A stretch of 64,000 bases of DNA, from the NCBI GenBank assembly GCA_963698735.1, contig CAVOSA010000037.1:124001-188000 (forward strand), given 5' to 3'. This document shows positions 1 to 8,328 of the stretch, piece by piece. The position numbers and the translations under genes were made by a program. Positions within the stretch are counted from its first letter, which is position 1, and each line of letters starts with the position of its first letter. The stretch comes from RPQJ01 sp963698735 (GTDB lineage: Bacteria > Pseudomonadota > Gammaproteobacteria > Steroidobacterales > Steroidobacteraceae). Below the pieces are notes generated by a model. It worked only from the letters and a program-made list of their open reading frames with translations. It was not told the DNA's origin and did no database searches.

Positions 1-544
1 ACGCGTCGATGCGGGTGCGGCGCTCGCCGGTGAGCAGCCCCGCCGACGGGACGAGCCGGCCGTCCGGGTCCCGCTCGAGCAGGTAGAACTCGAGTTCCAC
101 CGCCACGACCGGCGTGAATCCCGCGGCTGCGCAGCGGCGCACGACGTCTGCGAGTACGTGCCGGGGATCGGCCTTGGCCGGACGGCCATCCAGTTCGTAC
201 ATGCTGCCCAGCACCTGGGCGGTCGGTCGATTGAGCCAGGGCGCGCGGCCGAGCGAGCCCGCTATGGGCCGGCAGCACTGGTCGGCGTCGCCGACGTCCC
301 AGACCAGGCCGGTGCCGTCAACGTCCTCGCCGGTGATGTCCAGCCCGAGGATCGAGCCGGCCACGTTGCGGCCGCTCGAATACAGCGCAGTGAGTTCCTC
401 GCGCGCGACGTTCTTGCCGCGCCCGACGCCGCACGAATCGGTGATGACCAGCTGCACGGCCTCGATGTCGGGATTCGCGTCGAGGAACGCCTGGGCTTCC
501 GCGAGGGTGCCGACGCCGCGCAGGCTGCTGTCCTGTGAATTCAT
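1..544 (-). CDS. puuA: gamma-glutamylputrescine synthetase-like glutamine synthetase (partial, N-terminal part)
   Basis: The gene starts at ATG 544 and runs off the left edge, leaving about 181 residues. The visible part is the N-terminal beta-grasp domain of the glutamine synthetase superfamily (motif DSCGVGRGK near residue 37) and the start of the catalytic domain, with the metal-binding stretch VVAVELEFYL near residue 141. The family ligates glutamate or a related acid to ammonia or an amine using ATP. The wording of the N-terminus and the length before the ELEF motif suit the gamma-glutamylpolyamine ligases (PuuA/SpuI) better than housekeeping GlnA. Assignment to putrescine rather than another amine is inferred; the substrate-discriminating C-terminal half is not visible. 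A polyamine-type ABC transporter lies at the other end of the window, about 60 kb away. Confidence 0.8.
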   Translation of the reverse strand, partial: MNSQDSSLRGVGTLAEAQAFLDANPDIEAVQLVITDSCGVGRGKNVAREELTALYSSGRNVAGSILGLDITGEDVDGTGLVWDVGDADQCCRPIAGSLGRAPWLNRPTAQVLGSMYELDGRPAKADPRHVLADVVRRCAAAGFTPVVAVELEFYLLERDPDGRLVPSAGLLTGERRTRIDA

Positions 545-653
545 GGTGATTGGTGGCCCTGTGCTGCCGCGGGCTGCGCTGCATAGTGACGGATGCACTC
601 GCGGAGTGGCAAGCTCACCGCCCTTCGCCGCACGCCCGGGAGGGCACTTCGCG

Positions 654-1703
654 ATGGCCGCCGCGTATTCGATCGCCCGTGACGTCCCGCTGCACGCGTG
701 GAATACGTTCCATCTCGCGGCGAGTGCGCGGTACTTCGCCACCGTGCACGATGCGGCGGCGCTGCCCGCGCTCCTCGCCGAACCCGCGCTGCAGGGCCTG
801 CCGTCGATGGTGCTCGGCTCGGGCAGCAACGTGCTGTTCGCGACCGAGCGCTACGAAGGCGTGATCGTTCACCTGGCATGCAACTCGGCCCGCATCCTGC
901 AGCAGGATGCGGGACACGCGCTGGTGCACGTCGACGCGGGATTCGAATGGGACGCGCTGGTGGACTGGACGCTCGACCAGGCGCTGCAGGGCCTGGAGAA
1001 CCTCGCACTGATCCCGGGCCAGGCGGGCGCCGCGCCAATCCAGAACATCGGCGCGTACGGCGTCGAAGTCGGCGAGTCCGTGTCAGCCGTTCACGCGTAC
1101 GACCGGACGACCGCTGCGTTCGGGCGGCTCACGGCGTCGCAATGTGGCTTCAGTTATCGCGACAGCGTCTTCAAGCGCGAGCCTGGTCGCTGGATCGTGA
1201 CCGCACTCGAGTTGCGGCTCCAGCGCGGCGGCGCAACCAACCTCGCCTATGCCGGCCTGCGCGAAGAGCTGGCAAACATGGGCGGCCTCGAACCCTCGCC
1301 GCGGAACGTCGCGGCTGCGGTTCGGCGCATCCGGCGCCGCAAGCTGCCCGATCCAGCCATGGCGGGCAACGCCGGCAGCTTCTTCAAGAACCCGATCGTC
1401 CCGCGCGAGCTGGCGCTGGAACTGCAGTCCCGTCTTGATGGACTGCCCGTCTTTCCGGCCGCCAGCGCTGCCGAGCGCAAGCTTTCGGCGGCCTGGCTCA
1501 TCGAGCGCGCCGGCTGGCGTGGTTTCCGGGACGGCGATGCCGGCGTGTCGGCGCAACACGCGCTGGTGCTGGTGAATCTCGGCCGGGCGACCGGGCCGCA
1601 GTTGCTGGCGCTTGCGCAGCGAGTGGCCGCGTCGGTCCGGGAGACGTTCGGCGTCCAGCTCGAGCCCGAGCCGCGCATCGTCGGCGCGACGTTCGAGCCA
1701 TAG
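654..1703 (+). CDS. murB: UDP-N-acetylenolpyruvoylglucosamine reductase MurB
   Basis: MurB reduces the enolpyruvyl group of UDP-GlcNAc-enolpyruvate with NADPH and FAD, giving UDP-MurNAc for peptidoglycan synthesis in the cytoplasm. The 349-residue protein is the length of the E. coli-type (type I) enzyme. It shows the FAD-binding GSGSNVL near residue 55, PGQAGAAPIQNIGAYG near residue 120, the serine of GNAGSFFKNP near residue 238 that protonates the substrate, and the C-terminal EPEPRIVG carrying the catalytic Glu. The open frame extends back to position 114, but that extension is antisense to puuA and has no MurB similarity, so I start at ATG 654. It is a single gene, divergent from puuA. 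Confidence 0.95.
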   Translation: MAAAYSIARDVPLHAWNTFHLAASARYFATVHDAAALPALLAEPALQGLPSMVLGSGSNVLFATERYEGVIVHLACNSARILQQDAGHALVHVDAGFEWDALVDWTLDQALQGLENLALIPGQAGAAPIQNIGAYGVEVGESVSAVHAYDRTTAAFGRLTASQCGFSYRDSVFKREPGRWIVTALELRLQRGGATNLAYAGLREELANMGGLEPSPRNVAAAVRRIRRRKLPDPAMAGNAGSFFKNPIVPRELALELQSRLDGLPVFPAASAAERKLSAAWLIERAGWRGFRDGDAGVSAQHALVLVNLGRATGPQLLALAQRVAASVRETFGVQLEPEPRIVGATFEP

Positions 1704-1779
1704 CGAGCGTTCGACGCCTGGTTTCAGGACCAGCGCGCCGTCAGTCGGCTGAGGGTACCCTGCCGGACACCTGACCTGG

Positions 1780-2199
1780 CTACCAGGCACCGGTGTTGGG
1801 CATGCTGACCCACGGTTCGGCCGGCGACTGCGCCCCGCCTTTCTGCAGCAGCTCCACCGAGATGTTGTCGGGTGAACGCACGAACGCCATGCGACCGTCG
1901 CGTGGCGGCCGGTTGATGGTCACGCCGTGTTCCTGCAGCCGGCGGCAGGTCGCATAGATGTCATCGACCTCGTACGCCAGGTGCCCGAACGCGCGGCCGA
2001 TGCCGTACGTCTCGGGATCCCAGTTGTGGGTGAGTTCGACCTGCGCCTCGTCGTCGCCGGGCGCGGCGAGGAACACCAGCGTAAACCGGCCTTGCGGGTA
2101 ATCCTTGCGGCGCAGCTCGTGCAGGCCGAGCGCATCGCAGTAGAACTTCAGCGAGGCGTCGAGGTCGGTGACGCGGACCATCGTGTGCAGGTACTTCAT
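1780..2199 (-). CDS. gloA: lactoylglutathione lyase (glyoxalase I)
   Basis: Glyoxalase I isomerises the hemithioacetal of methylglyoxal and glutathione to S-lactoylglutathione. The 139-residue protein matches GloA along its length. All four metal ligands can be placed: His5 (LHTMVRV), Glu55 (VELTHNW), His73 (FGHLAYEV) and Glu116 (ISVELL). The start at 2199 is chosen because it gives the conserved N-terminus; the frame stays open to 2604 without similarity. A glutathione synthesis gene (gshA) lies further right, consistent with a glutathione-using organism. The closest alternative is another VOC-family enzyme, but the complete ligand set favours GloA. Confidence 0.92.
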   Translation of the reverse strand: MKYLHTMVRVTDLDASLKFYCDALGLHELRRKDYPQGRFTLVFLAAPGDDEAQVELTHNWDPETYGIGRAFGHLAYEVDDIYATCRRLQEHGVTINRPPRDGRMAFVRSPDNISVELLQKGGAQSPAEPWVSMPNTGAW

Positions 2200-2277
2200 G
2201 CGCCGATGGTACCGCGGGTGTCGCAATCCTGGCAGCGGGACTTGCGAATCCGGGCCGCCCCCCGCACGCTCGCAGCC

Positions 2278-2967
2278 ATGGACAGGACTCACACTTCTTC
2301 TATCGCCCGCACGCTGCTCGCGCCGCTCATTGCAATCCTTGCGTCGACCGGCGGCTGCGCAACCGCTGACCAGGCGGCCCAGGCGCCGGCCGCAGCGGCC
2401 GCGCCAGCTACAGCCGCTCCCGCAGCTGCGGACCAGCGCATGCTGGGCTCCGCTTCGGCGCCGGTGATGATCATCGAGTTCACCGACCTGCAGTGCCCGT
2501 ACTGCGCGCGTTTCGCCTCGCAGACCTGGCCGAGGTTGAAGGCGACCTACGTCGATACCGGCAAGGTGCGGTTTGCGACGCGTGACCTGCCGCTGCCGAT
2601 GCATTCGTTCGCGGTGCCCGCGGCAATTGCGGCGCGTTGTGCAGGCCAGCAGGGAAAGTACTGGGAATACCGCGAAGCCCTGTTCCGCGAACAGTCGCGT
2701 CTCGGCACCGAACCGTATGCGGAACTTGCAGGCACGTTCGGCCTGGATGCCGAGCGCTTCGCACGCTGCCGCGCAGACCCGGCCGTGCTGCAGTCGGTGC
2801 GCGCCGACATCGCGCTGGCTGCATCGAGCGACATCGAATCGACGCCTTCGTTCGTGATCGGCCGCGTGATCAATGGCGAGTTCGAAGGCGAGGTGATCTC
2901 GGGCGCGAAACCGTTCGAGGTGTTCCAGCAGCGCATCGACTCACTGCTGCAACAGGCTCAGCAATAG
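2278..2967 (+). CDS. DsbA-like thiol oxidoreductase, probably exported
   Basis: The 229-residue protein has a hydrophobic N-terminal segment ending at Cys27 (STGGC, a weak lipobox), an Ala/Pro-rich linker to about residue 52, and then a DsbA-type thioredoxin fold. The active site is C73-P-Y-C76, and the cis-proline loop TPSFVIG lies in the C-terminal third. This architecture matches periplasmic DsbA/DsbG-like or Na+/H+-antiporter-linked thioredoxin proteins that oxidise or isomerise disulfides. ATG 2278 is used because it opens the signal segment. The 3' end overlaps the convergent chrA gene by 27 bases. Whether it is lipidated or simply cleaved is unclear, since the -3 position is Thr. Confidence 0.8.
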   Translation: MDRTHTSSIARTLLAPLIAILASTGGCATADQAAQAPAAAAAPATAAPAAADQRMLGSASAPVMIIEFTDLQCPYCARFASQTWPRLKATYVDTGKVRFATRDLPLPMHSFAVPAAIAARCAGQQGKYWEYREALFREQSRLGTEPYAELAGTFGLDAERFARCRADPAVLQSVRADIALAASSDIESTPSFVIGRVINGEFEGEVISGAKPFEVFQQRIDSLLQQAQQ

Positions 2968-4185
2968 CCCGGCCAGCGCCGCTGCAACGAGCACCCAGGG
3001 CAGCGGCCAGCGCGCGCGTTCGAGCGCGAACCACGACGCCCCCGCGAGCAGGATCGCGCGCCAGTCCGGCGCAGACTGCCACCCTTCCGGAAACAGGACG
3101 ACTTGCGCGAGCAGCAGCGCGAGCGTCGCGATCACGCCGACGACCGCAGCAGTAATCGCGCCGAGCACGGCTTCGATGCGGGCGTTGCGCGTCAGGCGCT
3201 CGACGTGCGGCGCACCGAGCAGGATGAAGATGAAAGAAGGCAGGAACGTGGCCCAGGTCGCCAGCGCGCCCGCAAGCAACGCGGATCCAAGCGGGGTGAA
3301 CTGGCCCGGCTGGTTCCAGCCGGCCATGAACCCCATGAACTGCAGCACGATCACCAGCGGTCCCGGCGTGGTTTCCGCGAGCGCGAGCCCGGCCGCGGAT
3401 TGCTCGGCGGTCACCAGGGCCAGATTGTCGACGAGCTGCGTCGTCACGTAGCCGAGCACGGCGTACGCGCCCCCGAAGGTGATGAGCGCCGCCTTGGTGA
3501 AGAACAGGTAGACACTGCTCCAGAGGGAATCGATACCCAGCGTGGCGGCCACCAGCAGCAGTGGGAGCAGCCACAGTGCCAATCCTGCCGCGGCGACCTT
3601 GCGCGATTGCGCGGTATGCGTCGGGCTCGTGGTCGTGACAGGGGGCAGGCCGGGCGCCGTCCGGCTGCTGAAGGCGCCGACGATTGCCGCAATCAGCAGC
3701 ACGACCGGGAACGGGGCACCGGCGACCTCGAGGGCAAGGAACGACGCGAGTGCGAGCGCGAGGTGCAGCGGTGTTCGCAACGCGCGGCGCCCGATCCGCA
3801 CGATGGCTTGCAGTACCAGGGCGATGACGGCGGCCTGCAATCCGAAGAGCAGGCCGGAGATCCATGGGCTTGAGCCGTGCGCGACGTAGACGTAGGAGAG
3901 CGCGAACAGCAGCAGCACCGCCGGCAGGATGAAGCCGAGGCCGGCGACGATCCCGCCGCGAATGCCGTGCAGCTTCCAGCCGAGGTAGATCGCGAGCTGC
4001 AGGGCCTCCGGGCCCGGGAGCAGCATGCAGAAATTCAGCGCCCGCGTGAACTCGCGCTCATCGAGCCAGCCGTGCCGCCCGACGACCTCGCGATGGAGGA
4101 TGGCGATCTGGCCGGCAGGGCCGCCGAACGAGACGAAACCCAGCCTCGCCCAGAAGCGCGCGGCTGCGGCGAAGGTCGGGGTCAG
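2941..4185 (-). CDS. chrA: chromate transporter ChrA family, probable CTG start
   Basis: ChrA proteins (CHR family) export chromate across the inner membrane. The first ATG (4024-4026) falls at LLPGPEALQ, inside a conserved block. The same frame is open 53 codons further and encodes the missing family N-terminus, including GFVSFGGPAGQIAIL. No ATG, GTG or TTG occurs in that stretch. The likely start is CTG 4185, which overlaps the ilvB stop as CTGA and has a GGAG Shine-Dalgarno sequence 7 bases upstream. This gives 414 residues, the normal size of a two-domain ChrA, with many membrane segments and the second-half motif TFGGAY. It is probably translationally coupled to ilvB. The 3' end overlaps the DsbA-like gene. 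Confidence 0.82.
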   Translation of the reverse strand: MTPTFAAAARFWARLGFVSFGGPAGQIAILHREVVGRHGWLDEREFTRALNFCMLLPGPEALQLAIYLGWKLHGIRGGIVAGLGFILPAVLLLFALSYVYVAHGSSPWISGLLFGLQAAVIALVLQAIVRIGRRALRTPLHLALALASFLALEVAGAPFPVVLLIAAIVGAFSSRTAPGLPPVTTTSPTHTAQSRKVAAAGLALWLLPLLLVAATLGIDSLWSSVYLFFTKAALITFGGAYAVLGYVTTQLVDNLALVTAEQSAAGLALAETTPGPLVIVLQFMGFMAGWNQPGQFTPLGSALLAGALATWATFLPSFIFILLGAPHVERLTRNARIEAVLGAITAAVVGVIATLALLLAQVVLFPEGWQSAPDWRAILLAGASWFALERARWPLPWVLVAAALAGLLLSLLQQ

Positions 4186-6128
4186 AACATCTCCGACGCG
4201 CCGGGTTCGGCGGTCGAACGCGGCTCGTTGCGCGACTCGATGAAGTCACCGGTGATCATCTCGTCATACGCCTGGCCGGGACCGACCATCGGATAGACGC
4301 CCGCGTCCGGGTCGATGATCACCTCGAGGAACGCCGGGCCCTTGAACTCGATGAATTCCCGCACGACCCGCGGCACGTCGGCCTTGCGGTCGAGGCGCAC
4401 GGCAAACTGGTAGCCGTCGGCTTGCGCGGCCTTCACGAAGTCCTTCTTGTGCAGCGACTTGTCGCTCGCCGACAGGCGGCCCTTGAAGAACAGCTTCTGC
4501 CACTGCTTGACCATGCCGTCGCCGAAGTTGTTCAGCACGACGACCTTGATCGGCAGGTCGTAGGTGGTGACGGTTTCGAGCTCGCCCAGGTTCATGCGGA
4601 TGCTGGCGTCGCCGTCGATGTCGATGACGAGCTTGTCGCGCCGGGCGAACTGCGCACCGATGGCCGCCGGCAGGCCGAATCCCATCGTGCCCATGCTGCC
4701 CGACGTGAGCCACAGTCTCGGCTCGCGGAAGTCGAAGTACTGCGCAGCCCACATCTGGTGCTGGCCGACGCCGGTGGCAATGACGGCTTCACCACGTGTC
4801 AGCCGGTTGATCTCCTCGATCACGTAGTACGGCTGGATCAGCTCGCTGTCGCGGTCGTAATTCATCGCGTAACGGCGCTTCAGTTCGGCGACATGCGCGT
4901 GCCACGGCGACCAGTCGCGCTTGAAACCCGCGGCCATGCCCTGCAGGCGCAGCCTTTCGAGTGCCGGGCGCAGCAGGCCGACATGACTCCACTGCACACG
5001 CTTGACCTTGTTGATCTCGGACGCGTCCACGTCCATGTGCGCGATGCGCTTCGCGTTGCGCGCGAACTTCGTCGGCACGGCTGCGACTCGGTCGTCGAAG
5101 CGGGCGCCGAGGCAGAGCAGGAAGTCGCAATCGTCCACCGCGTAGTTCGCGAACGCCGTGCCGTGCATCCCGAGCATGTGCAGCGAGAGCGGCTCGGTCG
5201 TGTCGTACGTGCCGATGCCCATCAGCGTGGTGACGACTGGAACGCCGAATTCGCGCGCGAAGGCGCGCAGTTCCGCAGCCGCCTCGCTGTGGATGACGCC
5301 GCCACCGGCGTAGATCAGCGGACGTTCGGCTTCGCCGAGCATCTGGAAGAACTTCGCCGCATGCTCGTCTTCGAGCGTGCGGGCGCGCAGCGCCTGCATG
5401 CGCGCGTGGTAGCCGCGCACCGGCAGCAGGCCGCCACCCTGGAACGACCCGGCCCAGTTCTGGACGTCCTTCGGGATGTCGATCACGACCGGACCCGGGC
5501 GACCCGAGCGCGCGATCTCGAACGCAGTGCGGATCGTCGCCTCGAGCTTCGCGGGATCGGTGACCAGGAAGCAGTGCTTCGCGACCGCACCCATGATGTT
5601 GGCGACCGGCGCTTCCTGGAACGCGTCCGTGCCGATCGCTGACGTCCCCACCTGGCCGCAGATGACCACGATGGGAATCGAGTCAGCCGCGCAGTCGCGC
5701 ACGGGCGTCACCGTGTTGGTGGCGCCTGGTCCCGAGGTGACCACGCAGACGCCGACCTTGCCGCTCGCGCGCGCATAGCCGGCCGCCATGAATCCCGCGC
5801 CCTGCTCGTTGGCCGGCACGATCAATGGCATCGGATGGGCGCCTGCGGCCAGCTTCGACTGCTCGTCGTTGTGCCGGAAGATTGCGTCGTACGTTGGCAG
5901 GATCGCACCGCCGCTGTACCCGAATATGGTGTCCACGCCCTCGTCGACCAGGACCTGCACGATGATCTCCGCACCGGTCATGGACTGGCCTGCCCGCGGG
6001 TGCGCGGACTGGGGGGTCGGCGGAACGTTGGCGGCGATACTGCTCACGGGCGGGCTCGTTGCGGGTGGCAATGGCGGATCATGTTGCAATGCAAACGAGA
6101 CTAACAGTCGTCGCGGCCGCGCGTCCAT
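4182..6128 (-). CDS. ilvB: acetolactate synthase large subunit
   Basis: This thiamine diphosphate enzyme condenses two pyruvates (or pyruvate and 2-oxobutyrate) in the first step of branched-chain amino acid synthesis. The order is the usual one: PYR domain starting MTGAEIIVQVLVDEGVDTIF near residue 50 with the ThDP-activating Glu108 (ANEQGAG), a central FAD-binding domain (ARFDDRV), and a ThDP-binding domain with GDASIRMN and VVLNNFGDG. The first 49 residues are Pro/Ala-rich and not conserved; ATG 5981 or a GTG near 6047 are alternative starts. The stretch SKLAAGAHPMPLI before the catalytic Glu is longer than in the E. coli enzymes. It is divergent from ilvH, 107 bases away, rather than in one operon with it. 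Confidence 0.93.
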   Translation of the reverse strand: MDARPRRLLVSFALQHDPPLPPATSPPVSSIAANVPPTPQSAHPRAGQSMTGAEIIVQVLVDEGVDTIFGYSGGAILPTYDAIFRHNDEQSKLAAGAHPMPLIVPANEQGAGFMAAGYARASGKVGVCVVTSGPGATNTVTPVRDCAADSIPIVVICGQVGTSAIGTDAFQEAPVANIMGAVAKHCFLVTDPAKLEATIRTAFEIARSGRPGPVVIDIPKDVQNWAGSFQGGGLLPVRGYHARMQALRARTLEDEHAAKFFQMLGEAERPLIYAGGGVIHSEAAAELRAFAREFGVPVVTTLMGIGTYDTTEPLSLHMLGMHGTAFANYAVDDCDFLLCLGARFDDRVAAVPTKFARNAKRIAHMDVDASEINKVKRVQWSHVGLLRPALERLRLQGMAAGFKRDWSPWHAHVAELKRRYAMNYDRDSELIQPYYVIEEINRLTRGEAVIATGVGQHQMWAAQYFDFREPRLWLTSGSMGTMGFGLPAAIGAQFARRDKLVIDIDGDASIRMNLGELETVTTYDLPIKVVVLNNFGDGMVKQWQKLFFKGRLSASDKSLHKKDFVKAAQADGYQFAVRLDRKADVPRVVREFIEFKGPAFLEVIIDPDAGVYPMVGPGQAYDEMITGDFIESRNEPRSTAEPGASEMF

Positions 6129-6189
6129 CTAGGCGGCACCCCCCCGATCCCCTATTCTTGAGTCCGGGACCGGGCGCCCACGAAACGCC

Positions 6190-6219
6190 TTACTCCGTTT
6201 AAAATCAAATAGTTATAAT
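6190..6219 (+). promoter_or_regulatory. probable sigma70 promoter of ilvH
   Basis: An AT-rich island in the ilvB-ilvH gap holds a perfect TATAAT at 6214-6219. A weak -35 (TTACTC, 6190-6195) lies 18 bases upstream. The predicted start point leaves a leader of only about 10 bases before GTG 6236, with GGAG at 6226-6229 as ribosome binding site. Such a short leader leaves no room for a leader-peptide attenuator on this side. Confidence 0.55.
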
Positions 6220-6235
6220 TGCCCTGGAGCCCGCC

Positions 6236-6739
6236 GTGCCAAGCCAGCGCCACATCATCGCCATCACGCTGCAGAACGAGTCCGGTGCGCTGACCCGCGT
6301 GGCGGGCCTGTTCTCGACCCGCGGCTACAACATCGAGTCGCTCAACGTGGCCGCCACGGACGACCCGGCGGTCTCCCGCCTCACCCTGGTCACCACCGGC
6401 AGCGACGCCGTGATTCACCAGATCACGCAGCAGTCGCTGAAACTCGTGGACGTGGTCGACGTCGAGGACGTGACGCGCGAAGAGCACTTCGAGCGCGAAC
6501 TGCTGCTGATCAAGGTCAAGGCCAAGGCGACGCAGGTGGGCTCGCTGTGGTCGGCAACTCAGCGCGCGGGCGGCCGCGTGCTGTGGGATGCAGCGGACAG
6601 TTTCACGATTGAGCTCACCAGCAGCGAGGCCGACATCAACCGCTTCATGGCGGAGGTCGCGAACTTCGGGGAAGTGCTCGAAGTGGTGCGCAGCGGCGCG
6701 CTGGCGATCCAGAAGGGACGGCACGTCCTGGAGTCGTAG
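6236..6739 (+). CDS. ilvH: acetolactate synthase small (regulatory) subunit
   Basis: The 167-residue protein is the size of IlvH/IlvN. It begins with an ACT domain (ITLQNESGALTRVAGLFSTR, residues about 8-27) that binds valine for feedback inhibition, followed by the C-terminal ALS-SS domain that contacts the catalytic subunit. The start is GTG 6236, six bases after GGAG. It is transcribed away from ilvB, so the two subunits depend on separate promoters within a 107-base gap. No ilvC follows; the next gene is unrelated. Confidence 0.95.
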   Translation: MPSQRHIIAITLQNESGALTRVAGLFSTRGYNIESLNVAATDDPAVSRLTLVTTGSDAVIHQITQQSLKLVDVVDVEDVTREEHFERELLLIKVKAKATQVGSLWSATQRAGGRVLWDAADSFTIELTSSEADINRFMAEVANFGEVLEVVRSGALAIQKGRHVLES

Positions 6740-6846
6740 CCGCTAGACTGCCGGTGCCGCGCTGCACTGGCGGCGATCATCTGGTTAAGGTTGCACGGCA
6801 TGGCTGACGGCAATGCCCTGCATGCACCGCACCAGGGAGCAGACGA

Positions 6847-7431
6847 ATGGGAAAGCATCGGCTGGAGGCGTTCAGCGACGGCGTGCTCGCCATCCTGATC
6901 ACGATACTGGTGCTGGAACTCAAGGTGCCGCATGGCACGGAGATCGCGTCCCTCGCGCCGCTGATCCCGGTATTCCTGACCTACGTGCTGAGCTTCGTCT
7001 ATCTCGGCATCTACTGGAATAACCACCATCACCTGCTGCAGCTCTGCAACCGCGTGACGGGCGCAATGCTGTGGGCGAACCTGGCGCTGCTGTTCTGGTT
7101 GTCGCTGGTACCCTTCGCGACCGGCTGGATGGGCGAGAATCACTTCGCGGCCTGGCCGACCGCGCTGTATGGCGTCGTACTGCTCATGGCTGCACTCAGC
7201 TACACCTGGCTGCAGACGCTGATCATCCGCGCCGAGGGGCCGGACTCAAGGCTCGCGCAAGCCGTCCGGGCAGACTGGAAAGGCAAGCTCTCGCTGGCGC
7301 TGTATGCACTGGCGATTGCCGTCGCGTTGCGCGTGGGATGGCTGTCGCTTGCGATCTACGTGCTGGTCGCACTGATCTGGCTGGTTCCGGACCGGCGAAT
7401 CGAAAGAGTCGCGTCGCACGCAGCGGATTGA
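6847..7431 (+). CDS. TMEM175-type (DUF1211) membrane protein, likely potassium channel
   Basis: The 194-residue protein begins with the family signature RLEAFSDGVLAI (FSD at residues 9-11) in the first membrane helix. It shows six hydrophobic segments, the size of bacterial single-repeat TMEM175 proteins. Bacterial members studied form tetrameric potassium-permeable channels; potassium transport here is inferred from family. The motif NNHHHLLQ follows the second helix. An AGGGAG ribosome binding site lies 8 bases before ATG 6847. It may be co-transcribed with the unknown gene 45 bases downstream. Confidence 0.8.
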   Translation: MGKHRLEAFSDGVLAILITILVLELKVPHGTEIASLAPLIPVFLTYVLSFVYLGIYWNNHHHLLQLCNRVTGAMLWANLALLFWLSLVPFATGWMGENHFAAWPTALYGVVLLMAALSYTWLQTLIIRAEGPDSRLAQAVRADWKGKLSLALYALAIAVALRVGWLSLAIYVLVALIWLVPDRRIERVASHAAD

Positions 7432-7476
7432 GTCCGATCGCAGGACCTACGAGCAGACCACACTGAGGGACACGAC

Positions 7477-8247
7477 ATGGCCAACGAGCAGAACCCGGCA
7501 AGCCTTGCCTCGCAGCGCGATCGGCAAGTCCGGCTTGGCCTGATACTCACGGCACTCTGGCTGGGAGCAGGCGTGCTGTACGTCGCCGTGTCCATGGGCT
7601 GGACCGCCTTCCTGCGCCTGCCACTCGGCGACCTCGGCGATTTCCTGGACGGTGCTTTTGCGCCACTCGCCTTTCTCTGGCTGGTGCTCGGGCTGTTTCT
7701 GCAGCAACGCGAACTCGCCGCGAACAACCTGGCGATCCAGCGCCAGTTCGAGGTCATGCAGCGCACGGCAGAGCACGCCGAGATCCAGACTCGCGCCATT
7801 GCCGCCAACGAGTTGCACGCGCGACAGGACACGTTCATCGACGTGGCCCAACTGGTGATGAACCAGCTCGAGGTCATTGCCGGGATGTTGTTCATTTCGA
7901 GCCAGGGCTCGATCGGCGACGGCGTCGTGTCGGACGAGGAGGCCGACTTGATGTTCGCGCGCCTGAGCTCCGGCGAGTCGTCAGTCTTCAGTCGACGCCT
8001 GATCCTGCTGCACGTGCGACTGGCCGATTCGCGGGACGGCTGGGCGCTGTTCTACGGGACGCCGATCCGCAAGCAGCACTGCGAGAACTACATCCGCAGC
8101 TTCGAGCGGCTGCTGCGCAGCGCCGCGGGATGCGATCCCGAAGGCATGATCGTCGATGCGCTGCACGGCAACGCGCAGGGCCGGCTGTATCGCGTGATGT
8201 GCACGCTGCGGGATTCGCCGCCGGCAGGCGTACCACTTGCCGGTTGA
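7477..8247 (+). CDS. unknown two-helix membrane protein with coiled coil
   Basis: I do not recognise this 256-residue protein. It has a short cytoplasmic N-terminus, two membrane helices (about residues 20-42 and 57-80) and the stretch LRLPLGDLGDFLDGAFAPLA between them. A polar helical region rich in Gln, Glu and Ala (about 82-120) looks like a coiled coil, followed by a soluble domain of about 130 residues. Third-position base use matches its neighbours, so it is probably real. Similar two-helix-plus-coil layouts occur in poorly characterised proteins, some labelled phage-defence-like, but nothing in the sequence here proves such a role. Confidence 0.7.
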   Translation: MANEQNPASLASQRDRQVRLGLILTALWLGAGVLYVAVSMGWTAFLRLPLGDLGDFLDGAFAPLAFLWLVLGLFLQQRELAANNLAIQRQFEVMQRTAEHAEIQTRAIAANELHARQDTFIDVAQLVMNQLEVIAGMLFISSQGSIGDGVVSDEEADLMFARLSSGESSVFSRRLILLHVRLADSRDGWALFYGTPIRKQHCENYIRSFERLLRSAAGCDPEGMIVDALHGNAQGRLYRVMCTLRDSPPAGVPLAG

Positions 8248-8328
8248 CCCGATGCCAGGCGGCCCCGCGCCCCGGGCAAGACCACGGTGGCAGCCGTAAA
8301 AGGCTGCAGCGCTGTCGCAATCGACTCC

